From CAYLSV01 sp964386435 (GTDB lineage: Bacteria; Planctomycetota; Phycisphaerae; Tepidisphaerales; Tepidisphaeraceae): a stretch of DNA of 32,838 bases. Positions 7,010 through 15,711 of the stretch are shown piece after piece (within the stretch, counting starts at the first letter, position 1; each line of letters begins with the position of its first letter). The notes below the pieces were generated by a model, which did not search any database, was not told the origin of the DNA, and saw only the letters and a program-made list of their open reading frames with translations. The stretch is taken from assembly GCA_964386435.1 (NCBI GenBank), contig CAYLSV010000040.1:1-32838 (forward strand), in the 5' to 3' direction. Both the position numbers and the translations under genes were made by a program.

Positions 7010-7150
7010 ACCTCCGCCGCGTAGCGGCGGGGCTGATCCCGTAGTTCACACGCCCACCACAGCAAACGCCGCTGCGGATCGGGGATCCGCAGCTACAACA
7101 TCCCCCACATCAACCCGCAGAATGAGCCCCGCCGCCACGCGGCGGAGGTT
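7010..7150. repeat. Dispersed palindrome, family A, copy 2
   Basis: Arms at 7010-7036 and 7123-7150 share the core ACCTCCGCCGCGT.GCGGCG in inverted orientation, as in the copies at 1460, 9602 and 27431. The centre is longer than in copy 1 and carries its own hairpin. Confidence 0.8.
7071..7093. other. Perfect hairpin inside palindrome copy 2
   Basis: GCTGCGGATC-GGG-GATCCGCAGC: 10-bp perfect stem, 3-base loop. No T-run on either side. Confidence 0.7.
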
Positions 7151-7211
7151 CGGGCGGGCGGGTCGAGTTGCGTGTGAGCCGCCCGGATCGCGTGGTCGCT
7201 ACACTCGCTGC

Positions 7212-8232
7212 ATGGCGTTGTCGCTGCTGCCCACCCGACCGCCGCGCGAGCGGCTTGTTGCTGCCGGTGAGCTGGAGCACCACGTCGGCGACCTTTCGGC
7301 GACGGCCGATGCGGGGATGACGTTGGGGGCGTTGCAGGATCAACTCGGCGAGCAGCAGCAGTGGCTGCCGATCGACGGCGACCCGGCGGCCACGCTGGGC
7401 GATCTTGTGCTGGCCAACAGCACCGGGCCGTTGCGGCTGGGGTTTGGGGCGTGGCGGGATCTGCTGCTGGGGGCGCAGCTGATTAACGGCCGCGGCGAGC
7501 TGATCACGGCCGGCGGGCGGACGGTGAAGAACGTCGCCGGGTACGATCTGACCAAGTTTCTCATCGGCAGCTTCGGCTGCTTCGCGACGCCGGCGACGCT
7601 GACGTTCCGCACCTACCGCAAGCCGTTCGGTGGGGTGGTGGCGGTGTTCCCGGCGGATTACGACATTTTCCTGCGGCTCCTGCCCGNNNNNNNNNNATGT
7701 AGAGCGTGGCGCGCAGACAGATCGCCCCGGGCTCCTGCCCGGCGAGCTGCGGCCGACGTGGGCAGCGCTCTCCGCCGACGGCCTTGCTTTGGGTTATCTC
7801 GGCGATGAGCGGGCGGTGGCGTTCTACCGGCAGGCGTTGCGGCAACTGCCCGACCCGCGGCCGCAGAGCGTGACGCCTGTTGATCTTCAGCGTGAGGCCG
7901 ACATCCGGCAAAGCTTGTGGCGGCCGGGCGACTTTCGGCTGAGCCTGCCGCCGGGCGAGGTGTTGGGGGCGATGCAACAGATCGCGCCGCACCGCTGGGT
8001 CGCCGACGCCGCCCACGGCATCGTCGTCGGCGAGGCTGGCGGCGAGCCGCAGCACGAAGCGCTCGCACTGGCCGCCCGCAAACTCGGCGGCACCTGCTGG
8101 CGATGGCAGGCGACGGGGCAACCGACTCGCCTCACGCTGGACCCGATGACGGCCAACGTTGTCGCCCGGCTGAAGGACGCCTTCGACCCCGACGGCAACT
8201 TGCCGACGCTGCCGATGCATTTGGCGGGATGA
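7212..8232 (+). CDS. glcE: GlcE-like FAD-binding oxidase subunit, interrupted by an assembly gap
   Basis: A member of the FAD-linked oxidase family, resembling the GlcE subunit of glycolate oxidase. The FAD-binding part shows LVLANSTGPLRLGFG and the hallmark GGRTVKNVAGYDLTK; the C-terminal end RLKDAFDPDGNLPTLPM matches the usual 'RLK.AFDP.G' close. The N-terminal PP-loop area is short. Ten N at 7687-7696 break the gene and the frame differs on the two sides. GGCTCCTGCCCG occurs on both sides (7675-7686, 7730-7741); collapsing to one copy gives one clean frame of 321 codons reading RLLPGELRPTW across the join. No glcD or glcF is in the window, so the substrate is not certain. Confidence 0.75.
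7675..7741. repeat. 12-bp direct repeats around the gap in the glcE-like gene
   Basis: GGCTCCTGCCCG at 7675-7686 and 7730-7741. Between them lie the 10 N and 33 called bases. The right copy is part of a hairpin (CCGGGC-TCCT-GCCCGG, 7727-7742). Confidence 0.85.
7687..7696. other. Assembly gap (10 N)
   Basis: A run of exactly 10 N, as scaffolders insert for gaps of unknown length. True length cannot be read here. Confidence 0.97.
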
Positions 8233-8256
8233 GACGGTTCGGGACTACCCCGCCGA

Positions 8257-9513
8257 TCACAGCTGCAGCTGGAACTGCCCGCGGATGACCACCTGATCGC
8301 CGCCGCCGCCTTCGACGCCCGCGCCGTTCACGCGGCGGGGGGCGCCGCTGGGGTAGTAGCTGGCGTCGAGCGTGAACTTTGCGTTGTGCCCGGAGAAGTA
8401 GCGGTTGTAGCCGGCGGTGAACTCCGGGTAAATGCCTTCGCCGGCGGGATCGAGGGCGTCGCTCTCCAGGTGCGTGACGCCGACGCGGGCGAGCAACTCG
8501 TCGCGCTCGGTCAGGCCGTAGCCGACTTGGGCGATGCCGCCGAGGTTGGTCGAATGATCGCCGTCGACGTCGAGCCGCAGGGCGTAGCCGCTGGCGAGAA
8601 AGGCGATCGGCTGGTCGGCCGACTTGGCCAGCGCGTCGGCCGCGAGGAACGTGACGCCGCCGGCGTCGGCCCGCGTGTGGTTGGCTGAGAGCGACAGCAG
8701 CAGCACGTCTTCGGCCGGCCGCCGAACGAGCGCGGTGAGGTCGCTCGTGTCCTTCCAGTCGCCCATTGGCTTGTAGTCGAGGCGAGCGGTGACGCCCCAT
8801 TCGCCGTCGCGGAACAAGTCCGAGCCGCCGTTGAAGTCGGTGTTGAACGTGCCGACGCCGTCGAGGTAGCCGGCGGTAAAGCGGAATTCGTCTGTCTGCC
8901 GCTTTGCCGTCACGCCCTGCACGAAGCCGAGGTTGAACCCGCTGAGCAGGTTGTTCGCCAGCGACCGTTCGGCGGCAAGCTGCCGGGTCGCGCTCGTGTT
9001 CCACTCGATGCCGCCCGGCTCCTTGAACTGCCCAAATCGCACCGTCCAGTCGCTCACCGGCACGTCGGCAAACGCGTACAGCAAGCGCGTGTTGCCGCCC
9101 GACCGCACGCTTTCCCATAGAAGAAAGTAGCTCACGTCCTCGAACGCGTTGCCCTTGGCCCCGAACCGGACCCGCCGCATCTCGAAGCCGCTCTCGACCT
9201 CGCCCAGATCACCGTTGTTTTCACCGAAGTTGGTGACGTGGCGGAACTGCAGCAGCAGGTAAGGCCGCAAGGTGAAGTTGCCACCCTCGCCAGAGATAAA
9301 GAACCCGCCCCCGCCATACCCGGCGAACGGCCCTTGACGCGCGGCGTCCTCCATCACCGCCTGCCGCGCCGCCTCGGCCTCAATCTCCACCTGCTGCCGA
9401 ACCTCAGCCACCTCCCGCTCCAACGCCGCCAACCGGCTCGCGGTGTCCTGAGCGATCACCGGCGCGACGACACAAGCGGCGACAAAGGCGACGAAAGCAT
9501 CTGATTTCATCAT
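8257..9513 (-). CDS. Phosphate-selective-type outer-membrane porin (OprO/OprP family)
   Basis: A 418-residue protein. Residues 1-22 form a signal peptide (AFVAFVAACVVAPVIAQ, cut after the Ala-Gln). A short coiled coil follows (RLAALEREVAEVRQQVEIEA), as in many OprO/P-like porins. The barrel part has typical alternating strands and family landmarks: GFEMRRVRFGAKGNAF, WTVRFGQFKEPGG, TAGYLDGVG and YFSGHNAKFTLDASY. The last residues QFQLQL are alternating hydrophobics suited to outer-membrane assembly. It should form a trimeric anion channel; whether phosphate is the true solute cannot be read from sequence. It ends tail-to-tail with the glcE-like gene. ATG 9510 is an equal alternative start. Confidence 0.85.
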   Translation of the reverse strand: MMKSDAFVAFVAACVVAPVIAQDTASRLAALEREVAEVRQQVEIEAEAARQAVMEDAARQGPFAGYGGGGFFISGEGGNFTLRPYLLLQFRHVTNFGENNGDLGEVESGFEMRRVRFGAKGNAFEDVSYFLLWESVRSGGNTRLLYAFADVPVSDWTVRFGQFKEPGGIEWNTSATRQLAAERSLANNLLSGFNLGFVQGVTAKRQTDEFRFTAGYLDGVGTFNTDFNGGSDLFRDGEWGVTARLDYKPMGDWKDTSDLTALVRRPAEDVLLLSLSANHTRADAGGVTFLAADALAKSADQPIAFLASGYALRLDVDGDHSTNLGGIAQVGYGLTERDELLARVGVTHLESDALDPAGEGIYPEFTAGYNRYFSGHNAKFTLDASYYPSGAPRRVNGAGVEGGGGDQVVIRGQFQLQL

Positions 9514-9601
9514 GCCTCAGCTTTTGCACGCCACGCGGCGAGTCGAGCCACTGCGGCGGTCGGTCGCGGTGCTACTGATTCCGCCACATGTCATGCTGGC
9601 A

Positions 9602-9707
9602 GCGCTGAGGCCCCCACCGCCGAGCAGCGGCGGGGCCACGCACGACTTTAACTGAATCGAGCTGCGCATGTAGCCCCGCCGCTACGCGGCGGTGGGGGCC
9701 TCAGCGA
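9602..9707. repeat. Dispersed palindrome, family A, copy 3
   Basis: Arms at about 9602-9643 and 9664-9707 are inverted copies with the core CCCCCACCGCCG...GCGGCGGGG. The outer ends (CGCTGAGGC) match copy 1 closely. It lies between the porin start and the tyrS stop. Confidence 0.85.
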
Positions 9708-9727
9708 CTTCCGCATCACCAAAGCCG

Positions 9728-10939
9728 TCACCGAACCAAGCGGACGAACTTCCGCTTTCCTGCCTGCAACACGGAGCTTTCCGCCACGGTCAGCTCCGCC
9801 TTCGGGTTGCTCTGCTTCTCGCCGTCGAGCTTTACACCGCCCTGTTTGATGAGCCGCATGGCCTCGCCGTTGCTGCTGGCGAAGCCGACTTCGACGAGGA
9901 GTTTGGGGAGGCCGATGGGGGTGGTGCTGGGGGTGTGGGTCGGAATATCGTCGGGGATGCCGCCGTGGGTGGCGGTCATGAACTGTTGCTCGGCATCGTC
10001 GGCGGCCGCGGCGTTGTGGAACTCGGTGGCGATGTGCTTGGCGAGCTTGACCTTGGCGTCGCGGGGGCTTTCTCGGATCAAATCGTCGTAGTTGTCGTCG
10101 TCGGTGACGAGTTGGTAGTACATGGGCATGGCGGTGTCGGGCAGGCTCATGGTTTTGCCGAACATGCCGCCGTCGCCGCCGGGGGGGTCGGTGAGGGCGA
10201 TGTAGTTGCCCTTGCTCTTGCTCATCTTCGCGGTGCCGTCGGTGCCAACGAGGAGGGGGGTCACGATGACGACCTGCGGCTCCTGGCCCTCGGCTTTTTG
10301 GAAGTCGCGGCCGACGAGGTTGTTGAACAGTTGATCATTGCCGCCGAACTCGATGTCGGCGTGAACGGCGACGCTGTCCCAGCCTTGCAGCAGCGGGTAG
10401 ACGAGCTCGTGGAGGTGCACCTCGGTGCCGGAGTCGTAGCGTTGCCGGAAGTCGTCGCGTTCGAGGACCTGGGCGAGCGTCTTGCGGGCCAGCAGCTTGA
10501 TGACGCCGGCGAGGTCGAGTTGGCCGAGCCATTCGGAGTTGCGGCGGACCTCGAGGTGCTGGTCGCCTGTGAGCAGCACCTTGCCGATCTGGTCGACGTA
10601 GGTGCGGGCGTTGGCGTCGATCTCCTCGGGCGTGAGCAGCGGGCGGGTGGTGTTGCGGCCGGTCGGATCGCCCACGGCGGCGGTGGCGTCGCCGATGATG
10701 AGCACGGCCCGGTGGCCCCAGTCTTGGAACTGGCGGATGACCCGCAGCGGCACGGTGTGGCCGAGCGTGACGTCGGGGGCGGTTGGGTCCATGCCGAGCT
10801 TCACCCGCAGCGGTCGGCCGGTCTGGCGACTTTTCAGCAGCTTCGCGGCCAGCTCGTCCTCGCTGACAATGCGCTCGCACCGTCGTCGCAGGGCGGCGAG
10901 CTTGACTTGAATCTCCGGGTCATCGATCGGGCGCGGCAT
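9728..10939 (-). CDS. tyrS: Tyrosyl-tRNA synthetase
   Basis: A 403-residue class I synthetase that charges tRNA-Tyr in the cytoplasm. The HIGH-equivalent is TLGH in MDPTAPDVTLGHTVPLR (59-61), followed by GDATAAVGDPTGRN. The middle carries EFGGNDQLFNNLVGRD and the KMSKS loop is intact (238-242, TAKMSKSKGN). The C-terminal end is an S4 RNA-binding domain (SSNGEAMRLIKQGGVKLDGE). The GGNDQ signature and the DPTGRN loop place it in the TyrZ/Haemophilus-like branch rather than the E. coli TyrS branch. Length is normal, and no T-box leader is visible upstream. Confidence 0.95.
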   Translation of the reverse strand: MPRPIDDPEIQVKLAALRRRCERIVSEDELAAKLLKSRQTGRPLRVKLGMDPTAPDVTLGHTVPLRVIRQFQDWGHRAVLIIGDATAAVGDPTGRNTTRPLLTPEEIDANARTYVDQIGKVLLTGDQHLEVRRNSEWLGQLDLAGVIKLLARKTLAQVLERDDFRQRYDSGTEVHLHELVYPLLQGWDSVAVHADIEFGGNDQLFNNLVGRDFQKAEGQEPQVVIVTPLLVGTDGTAKMSKSKGNYIALTDPPGGDGGMFGKTMSLPDTAMPMYYQLVTDDDNYDDLIRESPRDAKVKLAKHIATEFHNAAAADDAEQQFMTATHGGIPDDIPTHTPSTTPIGLPKLLVEVGFASSNGEAMRLIKQGGVKLDGEKQSNPKAELTVAESSVLQAGKRKFVRLVR

Positions 10940-10969
10940 CTCACGCTGAGTGTAGTGGGACGCTCATGC

Positions 10970-11068
10970 GAGGCACGGCCGTGAGGGAGTGCGGCGGGCG
11001 CAGCCCGCATCCGGCCACCGGGTCCGATGACGGCTGTGCCGCCCGCACTCCCTCACGGTCGCGCCTCG
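10970..11068. repeat. Palindromic element, family B, copy 1 (intergenic)
   Basis: Arms at 10970-11011 and 11026-11068 are inverted copies; the shared core is CGTGAGGGAGTGCGG. Complementarity extends outwards to about 10961 and 11075. The left arm matches 33 of 42 positions of the left arm at 26558-26599. It sits between the divergent tyrS and dnaJ genes and so overlaps both promoter regions. Confidence 0.88.
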
Positions 11069-11113
11069 CATAAGCGTCATCTGGGCGGCGGCCGGCTATG
11101 GTGCGGGGACGTC

Positions 11114-12058
11114 ATGGCGCAGCGCGATTACTACGAAGTCCTGGGCGTGAGCAAATCGGCGACGGCGGCGGAGATCAAGAAGGCCCACCGCAAGCTGGCC
11201 CGCAAGTTCCACCCCGACGTCAACAAGGACGACCCGAACGCCGCCACCAAGTTCGGGCAGGTGCAGGAGGCGTACGAGGTGCTCTCGGATTCGAAGAAGC
11301 GGGCCCGCTACGACGAGTTCGGCCACGCCGGCACCAGCGGCAACGCGGCGGCGCAGGACGCTTACGAGCAGTTCCGCCGGGCCCAAACCCGCGGCCGGCG
11401 CGGGGGCGGCGGGGTGCAGGAAGACTTCGACCCGGCCGACTTCGAGGGCGGGCAGTTCCAGGACATTTTCGATTCGCTCTTCGGCGCCCGCGGCCCGTTC
11501 GGCCGGACCGGCGGCACGAGGCAGCGGCCGCCGCAGCCGGCGACGGACGCGGAGTACCCGGTCACGCTCGATTTCTATCAGGCCGCCCGTGGGACGAGCC
11601 TGCCGCTGAAGATCAACCGCGGCGGCGAGGTCGAGACGATCGACGTCAAGGTGCCCGGCGGCGTGAAGGACGGCAGCCGCGTCCGCGTCCGCGGCAAGGG
11701 CACCAACGGCGGCGATTTGTTCATTGTCGTCACCACCCACCCCCACCCCTACTTCCGCCGCGACGGCCTGAACGTGCTGATGGATTTGCCGCTCAGCTTC
11801 GACGAGGCCATGCTCGGCACGAAGGTCGAGGTGCCCACGCTCGAGGACCGCGTCACCCTCACCATCCCGCCCGGCACCAGCAGCGGCACCAAGCTCCGCG
11901 TACGCGGCAAAGGCGCCTGGCGCGGCGAGGACAAGGGCGACCAACTGTGCGTCGTGAAGATTCTCGTCCCGAAAGAACTGGACGAGGAAGCCCGAGCCAT
12001 GGTGGCGAAGCTGGCCGAGAAGAACACGGTTCTGCCACGCGCGGGGCTGGGGTGGTAA
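11114..12058 (+). CDS. cbpA: DnaJ-family co-chaperone, CbpA type
   Basis: A 314-residue protein. J domain at 1-70 with HPD at 33-35 (RKFHPDVNKDD) that stimulates DnaK ATPase; a Gly/Arg-rich linker (about 95-120) with DIFDSLFG; then the two C-terminal substrate-binding domains (VPGGVKDGSRVRVRGKG, HPYFRRDGLNVLMDLPLSFD, and IPPGTSSGTKLRVRGKG). The cysteine-rich zinc finger of true DnaJ is missing, so it is a type II (CbpA-like) co-chaperone. ATG 11114 is chosen because the J domain starts at once. No dnaK or grpE is nearby. Confidence 0.93.
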   Translation: MAQRDYYEVLGVSKSATAAEIKKAHRKLARKFHPDVNKDDPNAATKFGQVQEAYEVLSDSKKRARYDEFGHAGTSGNAAAQDAYEQFRRAQTRGRRGGGGVQEDFDPADFEGGQFQDIFDSLFGARGPFGRTGGTRQRPPQPATDAEYPVTLDFYQAARGTSLPLKINRGGEVETIDVKVPGGVKDGSRVRVRGKGTNGGDLFIVVTTHPHPYFRRDGLNVLMDLPLSFDEAMLGTKVEVPTLEDRVTLTIPPGTSSGTKLRVRGKGAWRGEDKGDQLCVVKILVPKELDEEARAMVAKLAEKNTVLPRAGLGW

Positions 12059-12069
12059 TGGTGGCGGAG

Positions 12070-12558
12070 CTACAGCAGGAGCGACATGTGGTGCAAATTG
12101 ACCGCAGTGCCGCCCGGCCGGCTGTTGATGGCCACGGCCAGCGGTGCATCAACCGTGATGAAGACGAACTGCTCCTGCCTGACTAAAACGGCAGAGACCG
12201 TGTCCGCCAATCCGTAGCGACCGTGCAGTGAGGCGTCCTCGCATGCAACCGACGCCTCGACCGTCTGCTCGTCCGCCGTTTTGGCGAAGTTGCCGAGTAG
12301 CTTTGCCGAGTCATCGCCGGAGATCATCTGGCGGAGCAGGTTGCTGGCTTCGGTTTGGATGTGCGGCGTGGTGATCATCCGAAACTTCTGCGGAAGTGCG
12401 TTGTCGAGGGCTTGGGCGGTGGCGGCGTTGAAGTCGCTCAACCGGCCCCGGCCGATCAACTTTGGGTACTCCGCCTGAAGCAGGTGCAACAACAGCACTC
12501 CCGTGTCGAGCAGGACGCCTTGTCGGCCGATGAACCTTTGAGCTTCCGCCGGCGTCAT
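12070..12558 (-). CDS. PIN-domain protein, possible toxin of a toxin-antitoxin-like pair
   Basis: A 162-residue protein with the acidic residues expected of a PIN nuclease: Asp18 in VLLDTGVLLL, Glu70 in TTPHIQTEASNLL, Asp119 in GLADTVSAVL and Asp137 in FITVDAPLAVA. PIN proteins cut RNA with metal ions and are common VapC-type toxins, although this one is longer than a typical VapC (about 130) and has no classical VapB partner. Its ATG overlaps the stop of the upstream gene by one base (TGATG on the minus strand), so the two are co-translated. It ends 11 bases from the end of dnaJ on the other strand. Confidence 0.75.
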   Translation of the reverse strand: MTPAEAQRFIGRQGVLLDTGVLLLHLLQAEYPKLIGRGRLSDFNAATAQALDNALPQKFRMITTPHIQTEASNLLRQMISGDDSAKLLGNFAKTADEQTVEASVACEDASLHGRYGLADTVSAVLVRQEQFVFITVDAPLAVAINSRPGGTAVNLHHMSLLL

Positions 12559-12878
12559 CAGATGTAGCCCCGGTGGGTGATGTCGCCGGCTTCGCCCGTC
12601 TCCTTGTCGAGCCGCACCTGCCACCACTCGCGGATGGCGGGCCTTGGCCGAGGGTCGTACCAATCGGTTCGATCCACCCCGCCCACCGGTGCTTTTCGGG
12701 TCGGGTGGCTGACACTGATCAGGTAGTCGCCGTCGCCGTCGTCCTCTCGCGTGTACTCTTCCGGCAGCGTGTCGGCCACGTCGAAGCCGAACGCCTCGGC
12801 GACTGCCGTTTGGGCGCGGCGGAACAGTTCCTTCATCTCCAGCGCCTGCCGGGCCGGCGGTTCGAGCGTGGTGGCCAT
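12558..12878 (-). CDS. Small hypothetical protein co-translated with the PIN gene
   Basis: A 106-residue protein starting MATTLEPPARQALEMKELF and ending WQVRLDKETGEAGDITHRGY. The middle reads TLPEEYTREDDGDGDYLISV. The 'W.I(S)..(x)n..V(R)(x)D.ETGE' ending recalls a small conserved family often found next to PIN genes, which would make it the antitoxin-like partner, but I do not recognise a named family. It is divergent from the AAA+ ATPase gene at 12952, with 73 bases between the starts, so they share a promoter region. ATG 12878 is preferred over a longer upstream frame that overlaps the ATPase gene. Confidence 0.6.
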   Translation of the reverse strand: MATTLEPPARQALEMKELFRRAQTAVAEAFGFDVADTLPEEYTREDDGDGDYLISVSHPTRKAPVGGVDRTDWYDPRPRPAIREWWQVRLDKETGEAGDITHRGYI

Positions 12879-12951
12879 GCCCCAACGGTAGACGCCGGCG
12901 GATCGGCTTTCACTTCCGGCAGACACCGCCCCCGCCCCGCTAACATGCGGC

Positions 12952-14382
12952 ATGAGTACCACCGGCCACCCCGACGCCGCCACGCTTGGGCAGTTGAAGC
13001 AGACCGACTACCGCTATCGACCGGTCAAGGAAGAACTCCGGCAGAACACCGTCGCCAAACTCCGGGCCGGCGAGGAGCTCTTCCCCGGCGTCGTCGGCTA
13101 CCGCGAAACCGTCATCCCGCAGATCGTCAACGGCATCCTCGCCAAGCACGACTTGCTGTTCCTCGGGCTGCGCGGGCAGGCGAAGACGCGCATCCTCCGC
13201 CTGTTGCCCATGCTGCTCGACGAGTGGATGCCGACCATCAGCGGCTTGGAGGTCAACGATGACCCGCTACACCCGACGACCCAAACCGGCCAGCGGCTCA
13301 TCAAGGAGCACGGCGACGACACGCCCATCGAGTGGGTCCACCGCAGCGACCGTTACCAGGAAAAGCTCGCCACGCCGGATGTGACGATCGCCGACCTCAT
13401 CGGCGAGGTCGACTTGGTGAAGCACGCCGAGGGGCGGTACCTGTCGGATGAGTCGACCATGCACTTTGGCCTCATTCCCCGGGCCAATCGCGGCATCTTC
13501 GCCATCAACGAGCTGCCCGACCTGTCGCCGCGCATCCAGGTCGGCTTGTTCAACGTGCTTGAGGAGCGGGACGTGCAGATCCGCGGCTACCCGGTCCGCC
13601 TGTCGCTCGACGTCTGCCTGACCTTTAGCGCCAACCCCGAGGACTACACCAACCGCGGCCGCATCGTCACGCCGCTCAAGGACCGCATCGGCACCGTCGT
13701 CCGCACGCACTACCCCGAGACGATCGAGGAGGGGTTGAAGATCGTCAACGACAACGCCTTCATCGACCGCAGCAGCAGCGGCGTCGAGGTCACGGTGCCG
13801 CCGTATCTCGCGGCCGTCGTCGAGGAGGTCGTTCGCCTGGCCCGCAGCTCGCCGCACGTCAGCCAGGCGTCGGGCGTGAGCGTCCGCACGAGCATCGCGA
13901 ACATGGAGACGGTGATCAGCAACGCCGAGCGGCGCGGCATCGTCACCGGCGAGAGCGGCGTCATCGCCCGGCCCGGCGACCTCCAGCACGTCATCGCCAG
14001 CAGCCGCGGCAAGGTCGAGATGACCCTGGCCGACGACGACGCCAGCGAGGACAAGCTGATCCGCGCCCTCGTCGGCGAGGCCGTCAAGAACGTCTTCGAC
14101 ACCGTGGCCGACCCGGACGATTACGACGAGATCACCGAGCAATTCGCCGGCAAGCTCAAGTTCCCCGCCGGCGACGAGGTGCCGAGCGGCGAGTTCGTGG
14201 CGAACATGAAGCTCATCGACGGCCTCACCGACGCCGCCGGGGAGTTGGCCAAGGAGCTCGACATGGACCCGACGGACGACGCCCACCTCGCCAGCGTCGG
14301 CGAGTTCCTGCTGGAGGGGTTGTACGTCAACAACCGCCTGAGCAAGTTCGGCACCGGCGGCGGGGCGTTCTTTCAGAAGTGA
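12952..14382 (+). CDS. MoxR/ChlI-like AAA+ ATPase
   Basis: A 476-residue AAA+ protein. Walker A is GLRGQAKT (72-79), where Ala replaces the usual Gly before the catalytic Lys78. Walker B is GIFAINELPDLS (about 181-192), followed by the sensor stretch LTFSANPEDYTNRGRIVTPL, close to magnesium-chelatase ChlI and MoxR ATPases. The region from residue 260 onwards is an alpha-helical lid (VSVRTSIANMETVISNAERR). Such ATPases usually remodel a partner with a vWA domain, but no vWA gene lies next to this one; the nearest is the DUF444 gene 17 kb away. Specific substrate unknown. Confidence 0.85.
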   Translation: MSTTGHPDAATLGQLKQTDYRYRPVKEELRQNTVAKLRAGEELFPGVVGYRETVIPQIVNGILAKHDLLFLGLRGQAKTRILRLLPMLLDEWMPTISGLEVNDDPLHPTTQTGQRLIKEHGDDTPIEWVHRSDRYQEKLATPDVTIADLIGEVDLVKHAEGRYLSDESTMHFGLIPRANRGIFAINELPDLSPRIQVGLFNVLEERDVQIRGYPVRLSLDVCLTFSANPEDYTNRGRIVTPLKDRIGTVVRTHYPETIEEGLKIVNDNAFIDRSSSGVEVTVPPYLAAVVEEVVRLARSSPHVSQASGVSVRTSIANMETVISNAERRGIVTGESGVIARPGDLQHVIASSRGKVEMTLADDDASEDKLIRALVGEAVKNVFDTVADPDDYDEITEQFAGKLKFPAGDEVPSGEFVANMKLIDGLTDAAGELAKELDMDPTDDAHLASVGEFLLEGLYVNNRLSKFGTGGGAFFQK

Positions 14383-14422
14383 GGCCGCGCGGGTGATCCG
14401 GCAGCAGACGTGCGCCGTGTGC

Positions 14423-14815
14423 TCAGTCCGACGCCGGGCGGTCGGGGGCGAGCAAATCGCGGAGGGTTTGGAGCAACTCGTCGCGGGCGCGGCGGGTGGT
14501 CGTGTCGGTGAGGGTGTTGCCGGCGCCGGCGGCCTCGCCGGAGTCGATGAGGTCGACGGCGGCGTCGCGGACGGCCGGCAGCACGCGGCCGCTGCGGTGT
14601 TGGAGGACGGCGAGGGTCAGCAGGACCACCGGGCCCTCGACCGGGTCGTTCAGCAGGTCGCGGTAACGGGCGAAGACGGCGGCGGTCGTCTGCTCGGCGT
14701 CGGCCCCCACGGCGTCGATTTCGGCGTAATCGCCCTGCACGGCCCGCGAGAAATCGCTGCTCAAAAGCGGCTCGAAGGGGTCCGGGGCGTCGTCCTCGTA
14801 AACAAGCTCGGCCAT
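14423..14815 (-). CDS. Hypothetical protein, acidic, helical
   Basis: A 130-residue soluble protein I do not recognise. It is Asp/Ala-rich and looks mostly helical (AVFARYRDLLNDPVEGPVVL, then VLPAVRDAAVDLIDSGEA, and a C-terminal helix RARDELLQTLRDLL). No signal peptide or membrane segment. It ends 40 bases from the ATPase gene's stop, convergent with it. The opposite-strand frame is an acid-rich shadow, so this strand is preferred. Confidence 0.55.
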   Translation of the reverse strand: MAELVYEDDAPDPFEPLLSSDFSRAVQGDYAEIDAVGADAEQTTAAVFARYRDLLNDPVEGPVVLLTLAVLQHRSGRVLPAVRDAAVDLIDSGEAAGAGNTLTDTTTRRARDELLQTLRDLLAPDRPASD

Positions 14816-14932
14816 CTTGGGTGAATTAGGTGTCGATTCCGGCGGCCCGGCTTGCCAAACGGCGGGTTGTGATCGAAGTTTAGCCCCGCGGCCCGCCCGA
14901 CGGTGGTGCGGGCCGCCGATGTTTCACCGCCC

Positions 14933-15058
14933 ATGCCCCGCCGCCGCCCCAGCCCACACAACGAGACGTCCGTGGTGGTCATCCTGCTGTGGCTGCTGCT
15001 GGTGGTGGTGGTCATCGGCATCCTCGGCGGGGCGGCGTGGTCAGTCCTGACCCGCTGA
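14933..15058 (+). CDS. Small single-span membrane protein
   Basis: A 41-residue protein: a basic head MPRRRPSPHNETS, one strongly hydrophobic helix VVVILLWLLLVVVVIGILGG, and a short tail ending SVLTR. The positive N-terminus suggests the head stays in the cytoplasm. It overlaps the end of the convergent Uma2 gene by 18 bases. No clear ribosome site; its reality rests on the well-formed helix. Confidence 0.45.
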   Translation: MPRRRPSPHNETSVVVILLWLLLVVVVIGILGGAAWSVLTR

Positions 15059-15711
15059 GAGCTCATCTGTCGGCGGCAGAGCCTTATACAGCTTTGCGAT
15101 GTCGAGGCGGAGGGTCGGCAGCACTTCCTCTGCCGTCAGGGTCCCGTTTTCCGGGATAAAGTAAGGAACGTTACCTGTCGGATGGACCTGGAATTCGCGC
15201 GTATTCGGAATGACTACCCAGACCAATGGGATCCCGTAGCCATGAAACTCCCGAACCTTGGCGTGTACCTTGTACAGCGCATCGCCCGGGCTCACCACCT
15301 CAACAGCTACATCGGGCACAAGTCGGATAAACGGATCCCGCCATTGGTAGCCGGCGACGGTCTCGGGCTTGAGCACCGCCACGTCCGGGCGACGCACCGT
15401 GCCGCGTCGCCCGGGCAACTGGAACTCGGCTTCGACCATGACGCGGTGCGGCCTGTGAAGCGCCTCCCGCAACAGATCGGCGAACTCGTTCGACAGAAAA
15501 TGGGCCAGCGCGCTCATCTCTTTCTCGATAACTACGCCCTCAACCAACTCCACCAGCCGGTTGTCGTGATCGGCAACCTCGAACTCCTCCGGCGTCAATT
15601 TTAGTCCCGGCACTGCCTTGACCCGCGCCACGTCCGCACCGAAATCTGCGGAGGCGAGACTGGTATCGGCGTTGGCTGGCGGCTGAACGGTGGCGGTGCT
15701 CATGGCATTCA

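Noticed and set aside
9692..10984. 430-codon open frame on the + strand
   Set aside because: It is antisense to tyrS and has no domain of its own.
10940..11113. T-box or other riboswitch upstream of tyrS
   Set aside because: The only structure is the palindrome shared with 26558-26660; no T-box features seen.
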